In this document: one piece after another, positions 42,049-51,362 of the stretch | Position numbering within the stretch: position 1 is the first letter of the stretch | Layout of the letters: each line of letters opens with the position of its first letter | From: Roseomonas indoligenes | GTDB lineage: Bacteria; Pseudomonadota; Alphaproteobacteria; Acetobacterales; Acetobacteraceae | Length of the DNA: 64,000 nt | Direction of reading: 5' to 3' | Assembly (NCBI RefSeq): GCF_017813365.1 | Contig: NZ_JAGIZA010000003.1 | Coordinates: 372,001-436,000, forward strand | Notes under the pieces: model-generated | The model's input: the letters and a program-made list of their open reading frames with translations, nothing else | What the model was told of the DNA's origin: nothing | Databases searched by the model: none | Made by a program: the position numbers and the translations under genes

Positions 42049-43136
42049 AGGATTGTGTGAGGGATGGCGTGAGCGGCTTCGCGGGCGCGGGGCGGAGCGG
42101 GTTCGACGGCGCACGGCGCCTGACGCTCGCGGCCTTGGTGATGGCGCCTTTCGCCGGGATTCCCCTGGGAGCGGTGGCGCAGCCGCTGGACCTTTCCGGC
42201 GGCGGGCCGGTGGAGGTGACGGCGATCGACGGGATCGAGTGGCGCCAGAACGAGCAGGTGGTGGTCGCGCGCGGCAGCGCGAAGGCCGTGCGCGACGGCG
42301 TGACGGTGGATGCCGCGCGCCTGATCGCCCGTTATCGCCCGCGCGGCGGGGCGGCGGCGCAGGCCGCCCAGGCGGCGCAGGGATCGGGCGGGGAAAGCCC
42401 GCTCTCCGGCGGCGAGATCTGGCGGCTGGAGGCCGAGGGCGACGTGCGGATCAGCACGGAGACCGACAAGGCGCAGGGCGACCGGGCCGTCTACGACATG
42501 GATCAGGCCGTGATGGTGCTGACCGGGCGCGATCTGCGGCTGACCACGCCGAACGACACCATCACCTCCCGCGACACGCTGGAGTACTGGTCCCAGCGGC
42601 GCATGGCGGTGGCCCGTGGCGCGGCGAAGGTGGTGACGAGCGACAACCGCCAGATCACCGGGGACACCCTGGTGGCCTACTTCCTGGAGAACGCGCCGGC
42701 GGTGCAGCCCGTGGCGGCGCGGCCCCCGGCGGCGGCCCCGGCGGCCGGCGCGGTGCGCGTCCCCGGCGGGGGTGCCGCCCCTGCCCCCGGCACGGCCCGC
42801 CGCGTTCCCGGCGAGGGATCGAAGCTCGACCGGGTGGAGATCTTCGGCAATGTCGAGATCCGGACCGAGACCGAGGTCGTGCGGGGGGACCGGGCTGTCT
42901 ACAGCCCGGTGACGGGCATGGCGCGGGTGCTGGGCAGCGTGCGGATCACGCGCGGGCAGAACCAGCTGCAGGGGCAGGAGGCGATCGTGAACCTGCGAAG
43001 CGGGATATCGCGCCTGGTCTCCGCGCCCGGGCAGCGGGTGCAGGGGCTGGTGCTGCCCAATTCCGGTCAGGAGAACGCGCCCGCCGGCGGCGGCGCGGCG
43101 CGGCCGGCGCAGCCCGCGCAGGGGCGGCCGCGATGA
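42045..43136 (+). CDS. lptA: LPS transport periplasmic protein LptA, enlarged
   Basis: LptA forms the periplasmic bridge for LPS. The 363-aa product has a signal region (helix with cleavage near V-A-Q) and two OstA-like beta-jellyroll halves. Each half contains a G-D-R-A-V-Y motif (about residues 145 and 285), and an Ala/Pro/Gly-rich linker separates them at about 222-262. Typical LptA is near 180-200 aa, so this version is nearly doubled. The GTG start overlaps the lptC stop (GTGA) and the stop overlaps the lptB ATG. Confidence 0.85.
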   Translation: MKDCVRDGVSGFAGAGRSGFDGARRLTLAALVMAPFAGIPLGAVAQPLDLSGGGPVEVTAIDGIEWRQNEQVVVARGSAKAVRDGVTVDAARLIARYRPRGGAAAQAAQAAQGSGGESPLSGGEIWRLEAEGDVRISTETDKAQGDRAVYDMDQAVMVLTGRDLRLTTPNDTITSRDTLEYWSQRRMAVARGAAKVVTSDNRQITGDTLVAYFLENAPAVQPVAARPPAAAPAAGAVRVPGGGAAPAPGTARRVPGEGSKLDRVEIFGNVEIRTETEVVRGDRAVYSPVTGMARVLGSVRITRGQNQLQGQEAIVNLRSGISRLVSAPGQRVQGLVLPNSGQENAPAGGGAARPAQPAQGRPR

Positions 43137-43903
43137 GCGGGGCGGTGATGGCCGGGGAGGCGACCCGGGCGCCTTCCACCGATTCCGGGCTCGTCGCGCG
43201 CGGTCTGGGCAAGCGGTACAAGAAGCGGCCGGTGGTGAAGGGCGTTTCCCTCTCGCTCCGGCGCGGGGAGGCGGTGGGGCTGCTAGGGCCGAACGGCGCG
43301 GGCAAGACCACCACCTTCTACATGATGACCGGCCTGGTGCGGCCGGACGAGGGGCGCGTGTTCCTGGACGGGCACGACGTGACGATGCTGCCCATGTATC
43401 GCCGCGCGCGGCTGGGGCTGGGCTATCTTCCGCAGGAGGCCTCGATCTTCCGGGGGCTGTCCGTGGAGGACAACATCCGCGCGGCGCTGGAGGTGGTGGA
43501 GCCGGAGCGCGAGCAGCGGGAGACGATGCTGGACTCCCTGCTGGCGGAGTTCGGCATCGCGCATCTCAGGCGGGCGCCGGCGCTGGCGCTTTCCGGCGGC
43601 GAGCGGCGGCGTTGCGAGATCGCGCGGGCGCTGGCCACGCACCCTGCCTATATCCTGCTGGACGAGCCGCTGGCGGGCATCGACCCCATCGCGGTGGGCG
43701 AGATCCGCGACCTGGTGAAGCACCTGAAGAACCGCGGGATCGGCGTGCTGATCACCGAGCATAACGTGCGGGAGACGCTGGCCATCATCGACCGCGCATA
43801 CATCCTGCATGACGGGCAGGTGCTGATGGAGGGCGAGCCGGAGGAGATCGTCGCGAACGAGGCGGTGCGCCGCGTCTATCTCGGCGAGAAGTTCAGCCTG
43901 TGA
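43133..43903 (+). CDS. lptB: LPS export ABC transporter ATP-binding protein
   Basis: LptB powers LPS extraction from the inner membrane. The 256-aa ATPase has Walker A G-P-N-G-A-G-K-T-T-T, the Q-loop around L-P-Q-E-A-S-I-F, the signature L-S-G-G-E-R-R-R, Walker B I-L-L-D-E-P-L-A-G-I-D-P and the H-loop T-E-H-N-V. The family-specific Y-L-P-Q-E-A-S-I-F-R-G-L is present. ATG at 43133 overlaps the lptA stop (ATGA); the longer frame lies inside lptA. It is followed 89 bases later by rpoN. Confidence 0.96.
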   Translation: MSGAVMAGEATRAPSTDSGLVARGLGKRYKKRPVVKGVSLSLRRGEAVGLLGPNGAGKTTTFYMMTGLVRPDEGRVFLDGHDVTMLPMYRRARLGLGYLPQEASIFRGLSVEDNIRAALEVVEPEREQRETMLDSLLAEFGIAHLRRAPALALSGGERRRCEIARALATHPAYILLDEPLAGIDPIAVGEIRDLVKHLKNRGIGVLITEHNVRETLAIIDRAYILHDGQVLMEGEPEEIVANEAVRRVYLGEKFSL

Positions 43904-43992
43904 CGGCAGCGGGAGGCACCATCCCCGACGGGGCGGTTCCCCTGCCCTGCCCCGCGCGACCGACGGCTGCATGCGCGGAGCGCGCCGCATAG

Positions 43993-45456
43993 ATGGTCTC
44001 GCTCGCGCCTCGGCTGGATTTCCGCCAGACGCAGCAGCTGGTGATGACGCCGCAGCTGCGGCAGGCGATCAAGCTGCTGCAGTCCAGCAACCTCGAGGTC
44101 TCCGCCTTCGTGGAGGAGGAGCTGGAGCGGAACCCGATGCTGGAGCGGGAGGAGAGCAGCGCGCCCGCCGAGCCGGTCCAGGTGGAGCGGGACTCCTTCG
44201 AGGCGGCATCCGCGACCACCATGGGGGAGGACGGGACGGGGCCGCTGGAGGCGGACTGGTCCTCCTCCTACGAGAGCGGTGAGGCGCTCTATCCCTCCTC
44301 CCGCGGAGCGCGGGCGGATAGCTGGGACGAGGACGGGCGCAGTCTGGAGGAGATCGCGGGGGAACGGCCCCGGTCCTTGCGGGAGCTGCTGACGGAGCAG
44401 GCGCGGCTGGCCTTCGGGGATCCGAAGGAGCGGCTGATCGCGGGGCAGCTGATCGCGCTGATCGATGGGGCGGGGCGGCTGACGGTGCCGGATTCGGCCA
44501 TCGCGGATGCGCTGGGCTGCGATGTCGGGCTGGTCTTCGGCGTGCGCTCGCGGATGCAGCGCTTCGAGCCGACGGGGCTGTTCTGCGCGGACCTGCGGGA
44601 ATGCCTGGCGGTGCAGCTGGCGGAGCTGAACCGGCTGGACCCGGCGATGCAGGCGTTGCTGGACAACCTGGAACTGCTGGCGCGGCGCGACACGGCGGGG
44701 CTGCTGCGCGTCTGCGGGGTGGATGCCGAGGACCTTTCGGCCATGGTGGCCGAGATCCGGCGGCTGAACCCGAAGCCGGGCGTCTCCACGGATGGCGAGC
44801 AGGCGCCGCTGGTGGTGCCGGACGTGCTGATGCGGCGCCTGCCGGACGGGACCTGGCTGCTGGAGCTGAACCCGGAGACGCTGCCGCGCGTGCTGGTGAA
44901 CCGGGGCTTCCATGCCACTTGCCAGACCGGGGCGCGGACGAAGGAGGACAAGGCCTTCGTGGCGGAGAAGCTGCAGGCGGCCAACTGGCTGGTCCGCAGC
45001 CTGGAGCAGCGGGCGAACACCATCCTGCGCGTGGCGGCCGAGATCGTGCGCCGGCAGGAGGGGTTCTTCCGCCACGGGGTGGGGCATCTGCGGCCGCTGA
45101 TCCTGCGGGACGTGGCGGACGAGCTGGGGATGCACGAGAGCACCGTCTCCCGCGTCACGGCGAACAAGTACATGGCGACGCCGCGCGGGACGCTGGAGCT
45201 GAAGTACTTCTTCACCACGGCGATCGCGGGGACGCGGGGCGGCGAGAGCTTCTCGGCGGAGGCGATCCGGCACCGGATCCGGGACATGGTGGATGCGGAA
45301 ACGGCGGAGGATGTCCTTTCCGACGACGCCATCGTGGAGCGGCTGCGGGCGGAGGGGGTGGATATCGCGCGGCGCACGGTGGCGAAGTACCGCGACGCGC
45401 TGAGGATCCCTTCCTCGGTGCAGCGCAAAAGGGAGAAATCGGTCCCCGTTCTCTGA
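43993..45456 (+). CDS. rpoN: RNA polymerase sigma-54 factor
   Basis: RpoN directs RNA polymerase to -24/-12 promoters activated by AAA+ enhancer-binding proteins, often nitrogen-regulated. The 487-aa product has the glutamine-rich region I (Q-T-Q-Q-L-V-M-T-P-Q-L-R-Q-A-I-K-L-L), the core-binding region, the DNA-binding H-E-S-T-V-S-R segment, and the RpoN box A-R-R-T-V-A-K-Y-R at 459-467. The start ATG opens M-V-S-L-A-P-R-L-D. Placement after lptB and before hpf is conserved across proteobacteria. Confidence 0.97.
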   Translation: MVSLAPRLDFRQTQQLVMTPQLRQAIKLLQSSNLEVSAFVEEELERNPMLEREESSAPAEPVQVERDSFEAASATTMGEDGTGPLEADWSSSYESGEALYPSSRGARADSWDEDGRSLEEIAGERPRSLRELLTEQARLAFGDPKERLIAGQLIALIDGAGRLTVPDSAIADALGCDVGLVFGVRSRMQRFEPTGLFCADLRECLAVQLAELNRLDPAMQALLDNLELLARRDTAGLLRVCGVDAEDLSAMVAEIRRLNPKPGVSTDGEQAPLVVPDVLMRRLPDGTWLLELNPETLPRVLVNRGFHATCQTGARTKEDKAFVAEKLQAANWLVRSLEQRANTILRVAAEIVRRQEGFFRHGVGHLRPLILRDVADELGMHESTVSRVTANKYMATPRGTLELKYFFTTAIAGTRGGESFSAEAIRHRIRDMVDAETAEDVLSDDAIVERLRAEGVDIARRTVAKYRDALRIPSSVQRKREKSVPVL

Positions 45457-45529
45457 ATCGCCCCCTTTAAACCACGTTAACCGGGCCTCAGGTCAGTTTG
45501 GTTACAAGGTCATGTAAGGGAGTTGCTCC

Positions 45530-46147
45530 ATGCACATCACGGTCGCCGGCAAGGGCGTTGAGACCGGTGAGGCGCTGAAGACCCATGTGACGGACGGGCT
45601 GACGCAGGTCACCCGCAAGTATTTCGACCATGCCATCGATGCGCATGTGACCTTCCGCAAGGATCGCGCCTTCTTCGCCTGCGACATCAACCTGCGCGCC
45701 GGGCGCGGCCTGAACATGCGGGCAGAGGGCGAGGGCACGGACGCGCACCGCGCGTTCAGCGACGCCGCCGAGCACATCGCCAAGCGCATGCGCCGCTACC
45801 GCCGCCGCATGAACGAGCATTCCCGGAGCATGGCGGAGGAGCGCGAGGTGCCGCTGGAGCCGGCGCGGGATGTGGTGCTGCGCCCGGAGGAGGATGAGGA
45901 CGACGCGGCGGAGGCGGCCGCCCCCGCCACCGACGGGGTGGTGTCGCCCGACAGCTACACGGACGGGGCCGTGGTGGCGGAGCGGCTGACGGAGATCAGC
46001 CGGCTGACCGTGCGCGAGGCGGTGATGCGGCTCGACCTTTCCCAGGAGCCGGTGCTGATGTTCCGCAATCGGGAGAACGGCGTGATGAACGTGGTGTACC
46101 GCCGTGCGGACGGGCATGTGGGGTGGATCGACCCGCGGAAGGCGTGA
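45530..46147 (+). CDS. hpf: Ribosome hibernation promoting factor, long form
   Basis: Long HPF dimerises 70S ribosomes into inactive 100S particles in stationary phase. The 205-aa product has an N-terminal S30AE domain (I-T-V-A-G-K-G-V-E-T, then the R-K-Y-F-D-H pattern), an acidic linker (E-E-D-E-D-D) and the C-terminal dimerisation domain (V-R-E-A-V-M-R-L-D-L-S-x-E-P-V-L-M-F-R). A GTAAGGGAG stretch supports the ATG at 45530. The rpoN-hpf order is canonical. A TTAA-N6-TTAAC motif lies just upstream. Confidence 0.96.
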   Translation: MHITVAGKGVETGEALKTHVTDGLTQVTRKYFDHAIDAHVTFRKDRAFFACDINLRAGRGLNMRAEGEGTDAHRAFSDAAEHIAKRMRRYRRRMNEHSRSMAEEREVPLEPARDVVLRPEEDEDDAAEAAAPATDGVVSPDSYTDGAVVAERLTEISRLTVREAVMRLDLSQEPVLMFRNRENGVMNVVYRRADGHVGWIDPRKA

Positions 46148-46187
46148 CTTTCGGGGATTGGGAGGTCTTCCCCCCCTCCCCCGGGCC

Positions 46188-46213
46188 ACCCTCACGCCAC
46201 GCGGCGTGAGGGT
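46188..46213. terminator. Perfect 11-bp hairpin between convergent hpf and TRAP permease
   Basis: ACCCTCACGCC (46188-46198) pairs with GGCGTGAGGGT (46203-46213) across an ACGC loop. The stem covers the TRAP permease stop at 46192-46194. No T tract follows, but the position suggests bidirectional termination. Confidence 0.6.
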
Positions 46214-48075
46214 GCCAGGCTCCGTCCGGTGACCCAGGCGAGCGTCATGGCCGCGAGGGCCATGGCCAGCCGCACCGGGTCGGGGAAAACGGGGACGAAG
46301 GCCGCCACGAGGCCGGCGGTTCCGAGGATGACGCGCGGCACCGGCCCGATGGACGAGACGAAGTAGCCCGCATAGGCGGCGGTGATCGCGACGAGGGCCG
46401 CGACCTGGATCGCTGTGGCGAGGAGGATCTCGTAGAGCCCGCCGCGCATCATGATTCCGGGGTCGTAGATGAAGGCGAAGCCCACGGTGAAGCCGGCGAT
46501 GCCCAGCCGCGTGCCGTGCAGGGCGGTGATGGTCGGTCCTGACTTGGCGATGGAGGCGGCGGCGAAGGCGGCTGCCGCGACGGGCGGGGAAACATCCGCC
46601 AGCACGGCGAAGTAGAACAGGAAAAGGTGCGCGGGCAGCACGTCCACGCCCATGGCGATGAGTTGCGGCACGCCGATGGCGGCGGCGATGATGTAGCTCG
46701 GGGTGGTGGGCAGGCCCATGCCGAGCACCAGCACGGTGAGCGCGAGCAGGACCAGCAGGATTGGCAGGGAGCTGCCCGCGAGATCCTTGATGATGCCGCC
46801 GAAGGCAACGACCATGCCGGTGGCGGTGAGGGCGGAGACGACGATGCCGGCGCCGGCGATCGCGACGGCGAGCGGCGCCATGGTGAGGCCGGCATTCACC
46901 AGGCTGTCGAAGATCGTGCGCGGCGTCATCCGCGTGCGGCCGCGCAGCATGGAGACGGCGACCATGGCGACGGTGGCGCAGAAGGCCGCGAAGTTGCCGG
47001 ACCAGCGCTCCATCATCAGGTAGACGAGCAGCGCCATGGGGAGGACGAGGTGGGTGTCCGCCAGAACCTCGCGCCAGGGCGGGATCTCCGCCTTCGCCAT
47101 CGGGGCCATACCCGCCCGCTTCGCCTCGAAATGCACGGCGCAGAGGATGGCGAAGTAGTAGAGGACGGCGCCGAGCGTGGCGGCGACGACGATCTCGCCG
47201 TAGGGGATGTTCGTGATCTCGGCCATGACGAAGGCGGCGGCGCCCATGACGGGCGGCATGATGGCGCCGCCGACGGAGGCCGCGCTCTCGATCCCACCGG
47301 CGACGGCGGGCCTGTAGCCGATCTTCTTCATCAGCGGGATCGTCATCGCGCCTGTCGTGATGACGTTGGAGACGGAGGAGCCGCTCATCGTGCCGAAGAG
47401 GCCGGAGGTGATGACGGCGACCTTCGCCGGGCCGCCGGTGAAGCGGCCGGCGGCGGCGGCGCCGAGATTGCTGAAGAGCCGCCCCGTGCCGCTGCCGCCC
47501 ATGAAGGAGCCGAAGATGATGAAGACGGCGATGGTGGTGGCGACGATGCCGGTAAGCGGACCGTAGACGCCGCCGGCAGTGGGAACGAGCCAGGAGGCTT
47601 CGAGGATTTCCTCCACCGAGAAGGGGCGCGTGTTCAGCACGCCCGGGAGGAGGTGGCCGAAGGCCATGTAGGCGAGGCTGATGATCACCATCCAGGCGAG
47701 GCCCGGCTCCACCGCACGCCGCGTCGCTTCCAGCAGCGTGACGATGCAGAGGATGGCCATGCCGGACATGACCGGCGTCCACTCGTCCACGTACTCCATG
47801 CGGTCGGAGACGGCGCCGGCGTTGATCCAGACCCAGACATGGGGCGCGGCGGCGGCGGCGAACCAGAGCCAGTCCGCGAGGGTGGGCTTGTCCGCCGGGG
47901 CCTTCTTCCCGGCGGGCCAGAGGAGGAAGATCGGCGGGACGAAGGCGAGCAGGTGGAAGGCCCGCATGGCGATCGGCTCGGGGAAGCCGACGCCACCGAA
48001 GTAGAGATGAACCGCCGCCGCGAGGGCGAGCCAGGCCGATAGGATCGGGCCCAGCGGCCCCTTCAGCGTGCGCAA
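46192..48075 (-). CDS. TRAP transporter permease, fused small and large subunits
   Basis: The 627-aa membrane protein fuses the DctQ-like four-helix and DctM-like multi-helix parts of a TRAP transporter, the form that pairs with TAXI binding proteins. It has many transmembrane segments and the motifs G-A-A-A-A-G-R-F-T-G-G-P-A-K-V-A and L-G-M-G-L-P-T-T-P-S-Y-I. It imports a carboxylate or similar solute with a Na+ or H+ gradient. Start is TTG at 48075, supported by GAGGA 7 bases upstream; no ATG fits. The TAXI receptor gene ends 11 bases upstream, forming an operon. Confidence 0.93.
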   Translation of the reverse strand: MRTLKGPLGPILSAWLALAAAVHLYFGGVGFPEPIAMRAFHLLAFVPPIFLLWPAGKKAPADKPTLADWLWFAAAAAPHVWVWINAGAVSDRMEYVDEWTPVMSGMAILCIVTLLEATRRAVEPGLAWMVIISLAYMAFGHLLPGVLNTRPFSVEEILEASWLVPTAGGVYGPLTGIVATTIAVFIIFGSFMGGSGTGRLFSNLGAAAAGRFTGGPAKVAVITSGLFGTMSGSSVSNVITTGAMTIPLMKKIGYRPAVAGGIESAASVGGAIMPPVMGAAAFVMAEITNIPYGEIVVAATLGAVLYYFAILCAVHFEAKRAGMAPMAKAEIPPWREVLADTHLVLPMALLVYLMMERWSGNFAAFCATVAMVAVSMLRGRTRMTPRTIFDSLVNAGLTMAPLAVAIAGAGIVVSALTATGMVVAFGGIIKDLAGSSLPILLVLLALTVLVLGMGLPTTPSYIIAAAIGVPQLIAMGVDVLPAHLFLFYFAVLADVSPPVAAAAFAAASIAKSGPTITALHGTRLGIAGFTVGFAFIYDPGIMMRGGLYEILLATAIQVAALVAITAAYAGYFVSSIGPVPRVILGTAGLVAAFVPVFPDPVRLAMALAAMTLAWVTGRSLAPSRRVA

Positions 48076-48085
48076 GTCGGTGTCC

Positions 48086-49084
48086 TCAGGCCGGCGGCAT
48101 CACGCCGGCCTCGCGGTAGGCGCGGGCGGCACCGGGGTGCAGCGGCGCGCCGGCATACTTCCAGGCCACCTTCGGGTCGTAGGCGGCCATGGAGGCGTGG
48201 ATCTGCGTCATCCGCGCGCCGGTCGCGCCGATGAGCACCTTGGTGAGCTTGTAGGCGACCTCGTCCGGCACCGTCTCATGCACCACGATCACGCTGTCCA
48301 TCGTCGTCACCGGCACGTCGGCGGATTGCAGCGTGGGGTAGGCAGCGGCGGGGATGATACCCTGGTTGTAGGCGTAGGTGTCGATCAGGTGCTTCCGCAC
48401 GTCCTCGGGGAAGGCCACCAGCTTCGCGGTGCGGCGGCCCTGGCCGAGTTCGGTGAGAATGGCCGCGGGCTTGGCGAGGGCGAAGTAGACGCAGTCCACC
48501 TGCCCGTCGCCGAAGGCGGCCGCGACGTCGTTGTAGGAACCGTTGAGGTAGGTGCCGCCATTCGCGCGAATCTGCTCCGGCGAGGTGCCGTAGAACTTCA
48601 GGATGCGCTGCAGAGTCATCTCGTCGGTGGAGGAGCGCTGGGGGCAGCCGATGCGGAGGCCGCGCTGCGTCAGCAGGGCGCGCATGTCGTCGCTGCCCTT
48701 GTCCGTCGCGCGGACGAGGTTGTGCTCGGTCGGGGAGTAGCCGGTGCCGAGGGTGCGGATCTTGTCGTGCTTGGCGCGGTAGGGTTCTTCCCCGCGCACC
48801 GCGGCGGCGGTGAAGGCATCGATGCCCCAGCCCATCTGGGACTGGCCGTTGTTGATGCGGGTGGGATTGGCGAGGCCGCCGCCGGGGACGACGCGGATCT
48901 GCAGGTCGGCCTCGTCCTTCGCCAGGGCCGCGATGCCGGCGCCCATGGTGTACCAGCCTCCGCCGAGGGAGCCCGCCACGAACTCGAAGGTCTGCTGGGC
49001 GGAGGCGGTGCGGATGAAGGGCATCGCCAAGGCGCTGCCGAGCAGGAGGCGCCGGTTCACGACGGGACGAAGGATCGGGAGCAT
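48086..49084 (-). CDS. TAXI-family TRAP transporter solute receptor
   Basis: This exported binding protein (332 aa) delivers the solute to the adjacent fused TRAP permease. It has a signal peptide (N-R-R-L-L-L-G-S-A-L, cleavage near A-S-A), the TAXI opening F-V-A-G-S-L-G-G-G-W-Y-T-M-G, a G-G-G-L-A-N-P-T-R-I segment and an H-E-T-V-P-D-E-V-A-Y segment. ATG at 49084 has GGAGG 5 bases upstream; the longer frame continues into pdxY antisense and is discarded. Ligand unknown; some TAXI receptors take glutamate or other acids. Confidence 0.93.
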   Translation of the reverse strand: MLPILRPVVNRRLLLGSALAMPFIRTASAQQTFEFVAGSLGGGWYTMGAGIAALAKDEADLQIRVVPGGGLANPTRINNGQSQMGWGIDAFTAAAVRGEEPYRAKHDKIRTLGTGYSPTEHNLVRATDKGSDDMRALLTQRGLRIGCPQRSSTDEMTLQRILKFYGTSPEQIRANGGTYLNGSYNDVAAAFGDGQVDCVYFALAKPAAILTELGQGRRTAKLVAFPEDVRKHLIDTYAYNQGIIPAAAYPTLQSADVPVTTMDSVIVVHETVPDEVAYKLTKVLIGATGARMTQIHASMAAYDPKVAWKYAGAPLHPGAARAYREAGVMPPA

Positions 49085-49185
49085 CGGGGCCTCCAGGGGG
49101 CGGGTCTGTGTCGGGCGATGTTGGGGCCGACGGCGCTTCAGCCGCAATGGGCCTGCAATGGGCGTGCCGCTCCCGGAGGGGTTCG

Positions 49186-50034
49186 TCAGCAGGGCTGGGC
49201 GAGGAAGACGCGGGAGGGGGTGACGAACTCCTCCTGCGCCTCGACCGTCAGGATCTCCCGCGCGCCGGCTTCCGAGGTGCGGCGGAGCAGGCCGTAGATC
49301 GAGGAGGAGGCGGCGGAGAGGGCAAGGCGCGGGTCGCCCCAGCGCAGGCGGTGGAAAAGGAATAGGGCGGCCATGGCGTCGCCGGCGCCGTTGATGGAGA
49401 TGGGCAGGCGCGGCGTGCGGAGACGCCAGAAGGAGCCGCCCTCGGCGACGAGGAGGTCCACGGAATCCTCCGGGGTGTCCTCCACCTGGAGGCTGGTGAC
49501 GAGGACGGTGGTGGGGCCTTTCGCCTGGAGAGCGGCGGCGGCGGTCTTGGCGTCGCCGAGCGAGGAGACCTGCCGGCCGGTGAGCCATTCCAGTTCGAAC
49601 TGGTTCGGCGTGACGATCGTGGACTGGGGGACGGCGCGGTCCCGCATGAATTCGGGGATGCCCGGGCGGACGAAGATGCCGCGCCCGACATCGCCGATCA
49701 CCGGGTCGCAGCACCAGATGGCGGCGGGGTTCACGGCGCGGACGCGGGCGGCGGCACCGAGGATGGCCTCCCCGATCGCGGCATCGCCCATATAGCCGGA
49801 GAGGACGGCATCGCAGCGGGCGAGCACGCCGCGCTCCTCGATTCCCTGCACCAGGTCGTTGATGAGGTCGGCACCGAAGACCTGACCGCGCCAGGCGCCA
49901 TAGCCCGTGTGGTTGGAGAACTGGACGGTGTTCAGCGCCCAGACCTCGGCGCCGAGGCGCTGGAGCGGGAAGACGGCGCTGGCGTTGCCGACATGGCCGT
50001 AGGCGACCCAGGACTGGATGGAGAGGATGTTCAT
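49186..50034 (-). CDS. pdxY: Pyridoxal kinase PdxY
   Basis: PdxY phosphorylates pyridoxal to pyridoxal 5'-phosphate for vitamin B6 salvage. The 282-aa product has S-I-Q-S-W-V-A-Y-G-H-V-G-N at the N-terminus, G-Y-M-G near residue 85 in the substrate site, and the ribokinase-like C-terminal I-S-I-N-G-A-G-D-A-M-A-A-L with the catalytic Asp in G-A-G-D. The length and opening match PdxY. It lies head to tail with the TAXI gene and separate from the SDR. Confidence 0.95.
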   Translation of the reverse strand: MNILSIQSWVAYGHVGNASAVFPLQRLGAEVWALNTVQFSNHTGYGAWRGQVFGADLINDLVQGIEERGVLARCDAVLSGYMGDAAIGEAILGAAARVRAVNPAAIWCCDPVIGDVGRGIFVRPGIPEFMRDRAVPQSTIVTPNQFELEWLTGRQVSSLGDAKTAAAALQAKGPTTVLVTSLQVEDTPEDSVDLLVAEGGSFWRLRTPRLPISINGAGDAMAALFLFHRLRWGDPRLALSAASSSIYGLLRRTSEAGAREILTVEAQEEFVTPSRVFLAQPC

Positions 50035-50152
50035 CGCGGCATCCGCCCCGCCGGAGGCCCGGAAGAAGCCGCCCGGGCGGGGAACGGGGACGGCCGATCC
50101 GTCCTAGAGCAGATCGCGCCGCGCCGGAATCGCCGGCGCGGCGTATTTCTGA

Positions 50153-50908
50153 TCAGGCGGTGCGCCCGCCATCGACCGGCAGCAGGACGCCGGTGATGAA
50201 GGAGGAGGAGTCCTCGGCGAGCCAGACGCAGGCATTGGCGATGTCGGCGGGGGTGGAGAGGCGGCCGATGGGGATGGTGGCGAGGAAGCGGCCGCGGTTC
50301 TCCGGCGTGTCCTCCACCCCCATGAAGGCGGAGGTGAGGCCGGTGACGCCCATGACCGGGCAGACGGCGTTCACCCGCACGTTGTCCTTCGCCCATTCCT
50401 GGGCGAGGGATTGGGTGAAGACGTTCACCGCGCCCTTGGTGCCGTTGTACCAGGTGAGGCCGGGGCGCGGGCGGAGGCCGGCGGTGGAGGAGACGGTGAT
50501 GAAGCTGCCGCCGCCCCGGGCTTTCAGGGCGGGGTAGGCCGATTTCGCCATCAGGAAGACGGACTTCACGTTGATGGCGAAGACCCGGTCGAACTCCTCC
50601 TCCTCGACGTCGAGTGAGGGCTGGTTGCGGTAGGTCCAGCCGGCGTTGTTCACGACAATGTCGAGGCCGCCGAGGGCGGAGACGGTGCCTTCCACCATGG
50701 CCTGGATGTCGGCGGCGCGGGCGACGTCTCCGCCGAGCGCGATCCCGCCGATCTCATCGGCGACGCGGCGGGCGCCCTCCAGGTTCAGGTCGGCCACGGC
50801 CACCTTCGCGCCCTGGGCGGTAAATTCCCTGGCAATTCCCTCGCCGAAGCCGGAGGCGGCGCCCGTGACGAGCGCGACCTTGCCTTGCAGGCGCCCCTGC
50901 TGACCCAT
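50153..50908 (-). CDS. Short-chain dehydrogenase/reductase
   Basis: The 251-aa classical SDR has the NAD-binding T-G-A-A-S-G-F-G-E-G motif, N-N-A-G-W, the catalytic Ser in V-S-S-T-A-G and the Tyr-x-x-x-Lys pair in Y-N-G-T-K. It ends D-G-G-R-T-A. Substrate is not readable; similar enzymes act on sugars or 3-oxoacyl groups. ATG at 50908 begins the N-terminal G-K-V-A-L-V-T-G strand at normal distance. The longer frame upstream is not conserved. Confidence 0.92.
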   Translation of the reverse strand: MGQQGRLQGKVALVTGAASGFGEGIAREFTAQGAKVAVADLNLEGARRVADEIGGIALGGDVARAADIQAMVEGTVSALGGLDIVVNNAGWTYRNQPSLDVEEEEFDRVFAINVKSVFLMAKSAYPALKARGGGSFITVSSTAGLRPRPGLTWYNGTKGAVNVFTQSLAQEWAKDNVRVNAVCPVMGVTGLTSAFMGVEDTPENRGRFLATIPIGRLSTPADIANACVWLAEDSSSFITGVLLPVDGGRTA

Positions 50909-51089
50909 GTTCCCGTTTTCCCAGCCGTTTCCGGCGGCAGTCTGGGAAGGGCGGCCTGGGGGGTCAATGCGCCGGCGGCGCGGGGTGGCCGTTCGCATTC
51001 CGGTTGCGCCGGCGGCCAGGGGCAGGTAAACGCGCGCCCTCGCGCTTCCGGTCGGCATCGGCGGCGCCACAAGCCATGGAACCCGCCCG

Positions 51090-51317
51090 ATGAAGTCCGA
51101 TATCCATCCCGACTACCACGAGATCAACGTGATCATGACGGACGGGACGACCTATAAGACCCGCTCCTGCTACGGCCAGCCGGGCGACACGCTGCGCCTG
51201 GACATTGATCCGAAGTCCCACCCGGCCTGGACCGGCGTGCAGCGCATCGTGGACACGGGCGGCCAGATCGCGAAGTTCAACAAGAAGTTCGCGGGCATCG
51301 GCGCGCGCAAGGGCTGA
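51090..51317 (+). CDS. rpmE: 50S ribosomal protein L31
   Basis: The 75-aa product carries the L31 N-terminus K-x-D-I-H-P-D-Y-H and the middle [18 protein letters not shown]. It is a Cys-motif-poor form (only one Cys) rather than the zinc ribbon form with C-x-x-C. It closes K-F-x-K-K-F-A-G-I. A strong terminator follows, so it is a single-gene unit. Confidence 0.97.
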   Translation: MKSDIHPDYHEINVIMTDGTTYKTRSCYGQPGDTLRLDIDPKSHPAWTGVQRIVDTGGQIAKFNKKFAGIGARKG

Positions 51318-51362
51318 GCTGCTGCCGCTGCAAGGCTGGCATGCACATACTGCATACTAAGG

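Noticed and set aside
45466-45481. CtrA-like TTAA-N-TTAAC motif upstream of hpf
   Set aside because: The spacer is six bases rather than seven between full TTAA halves, so the match to the CtrA consensus is not good enough.
48086-49714. 542-codon reading of the TAXI receptor gene
   Set aside because: The first 210 codons run antisense-like within pdxY. A good ribosome site and signal peptide define the start at 49084.
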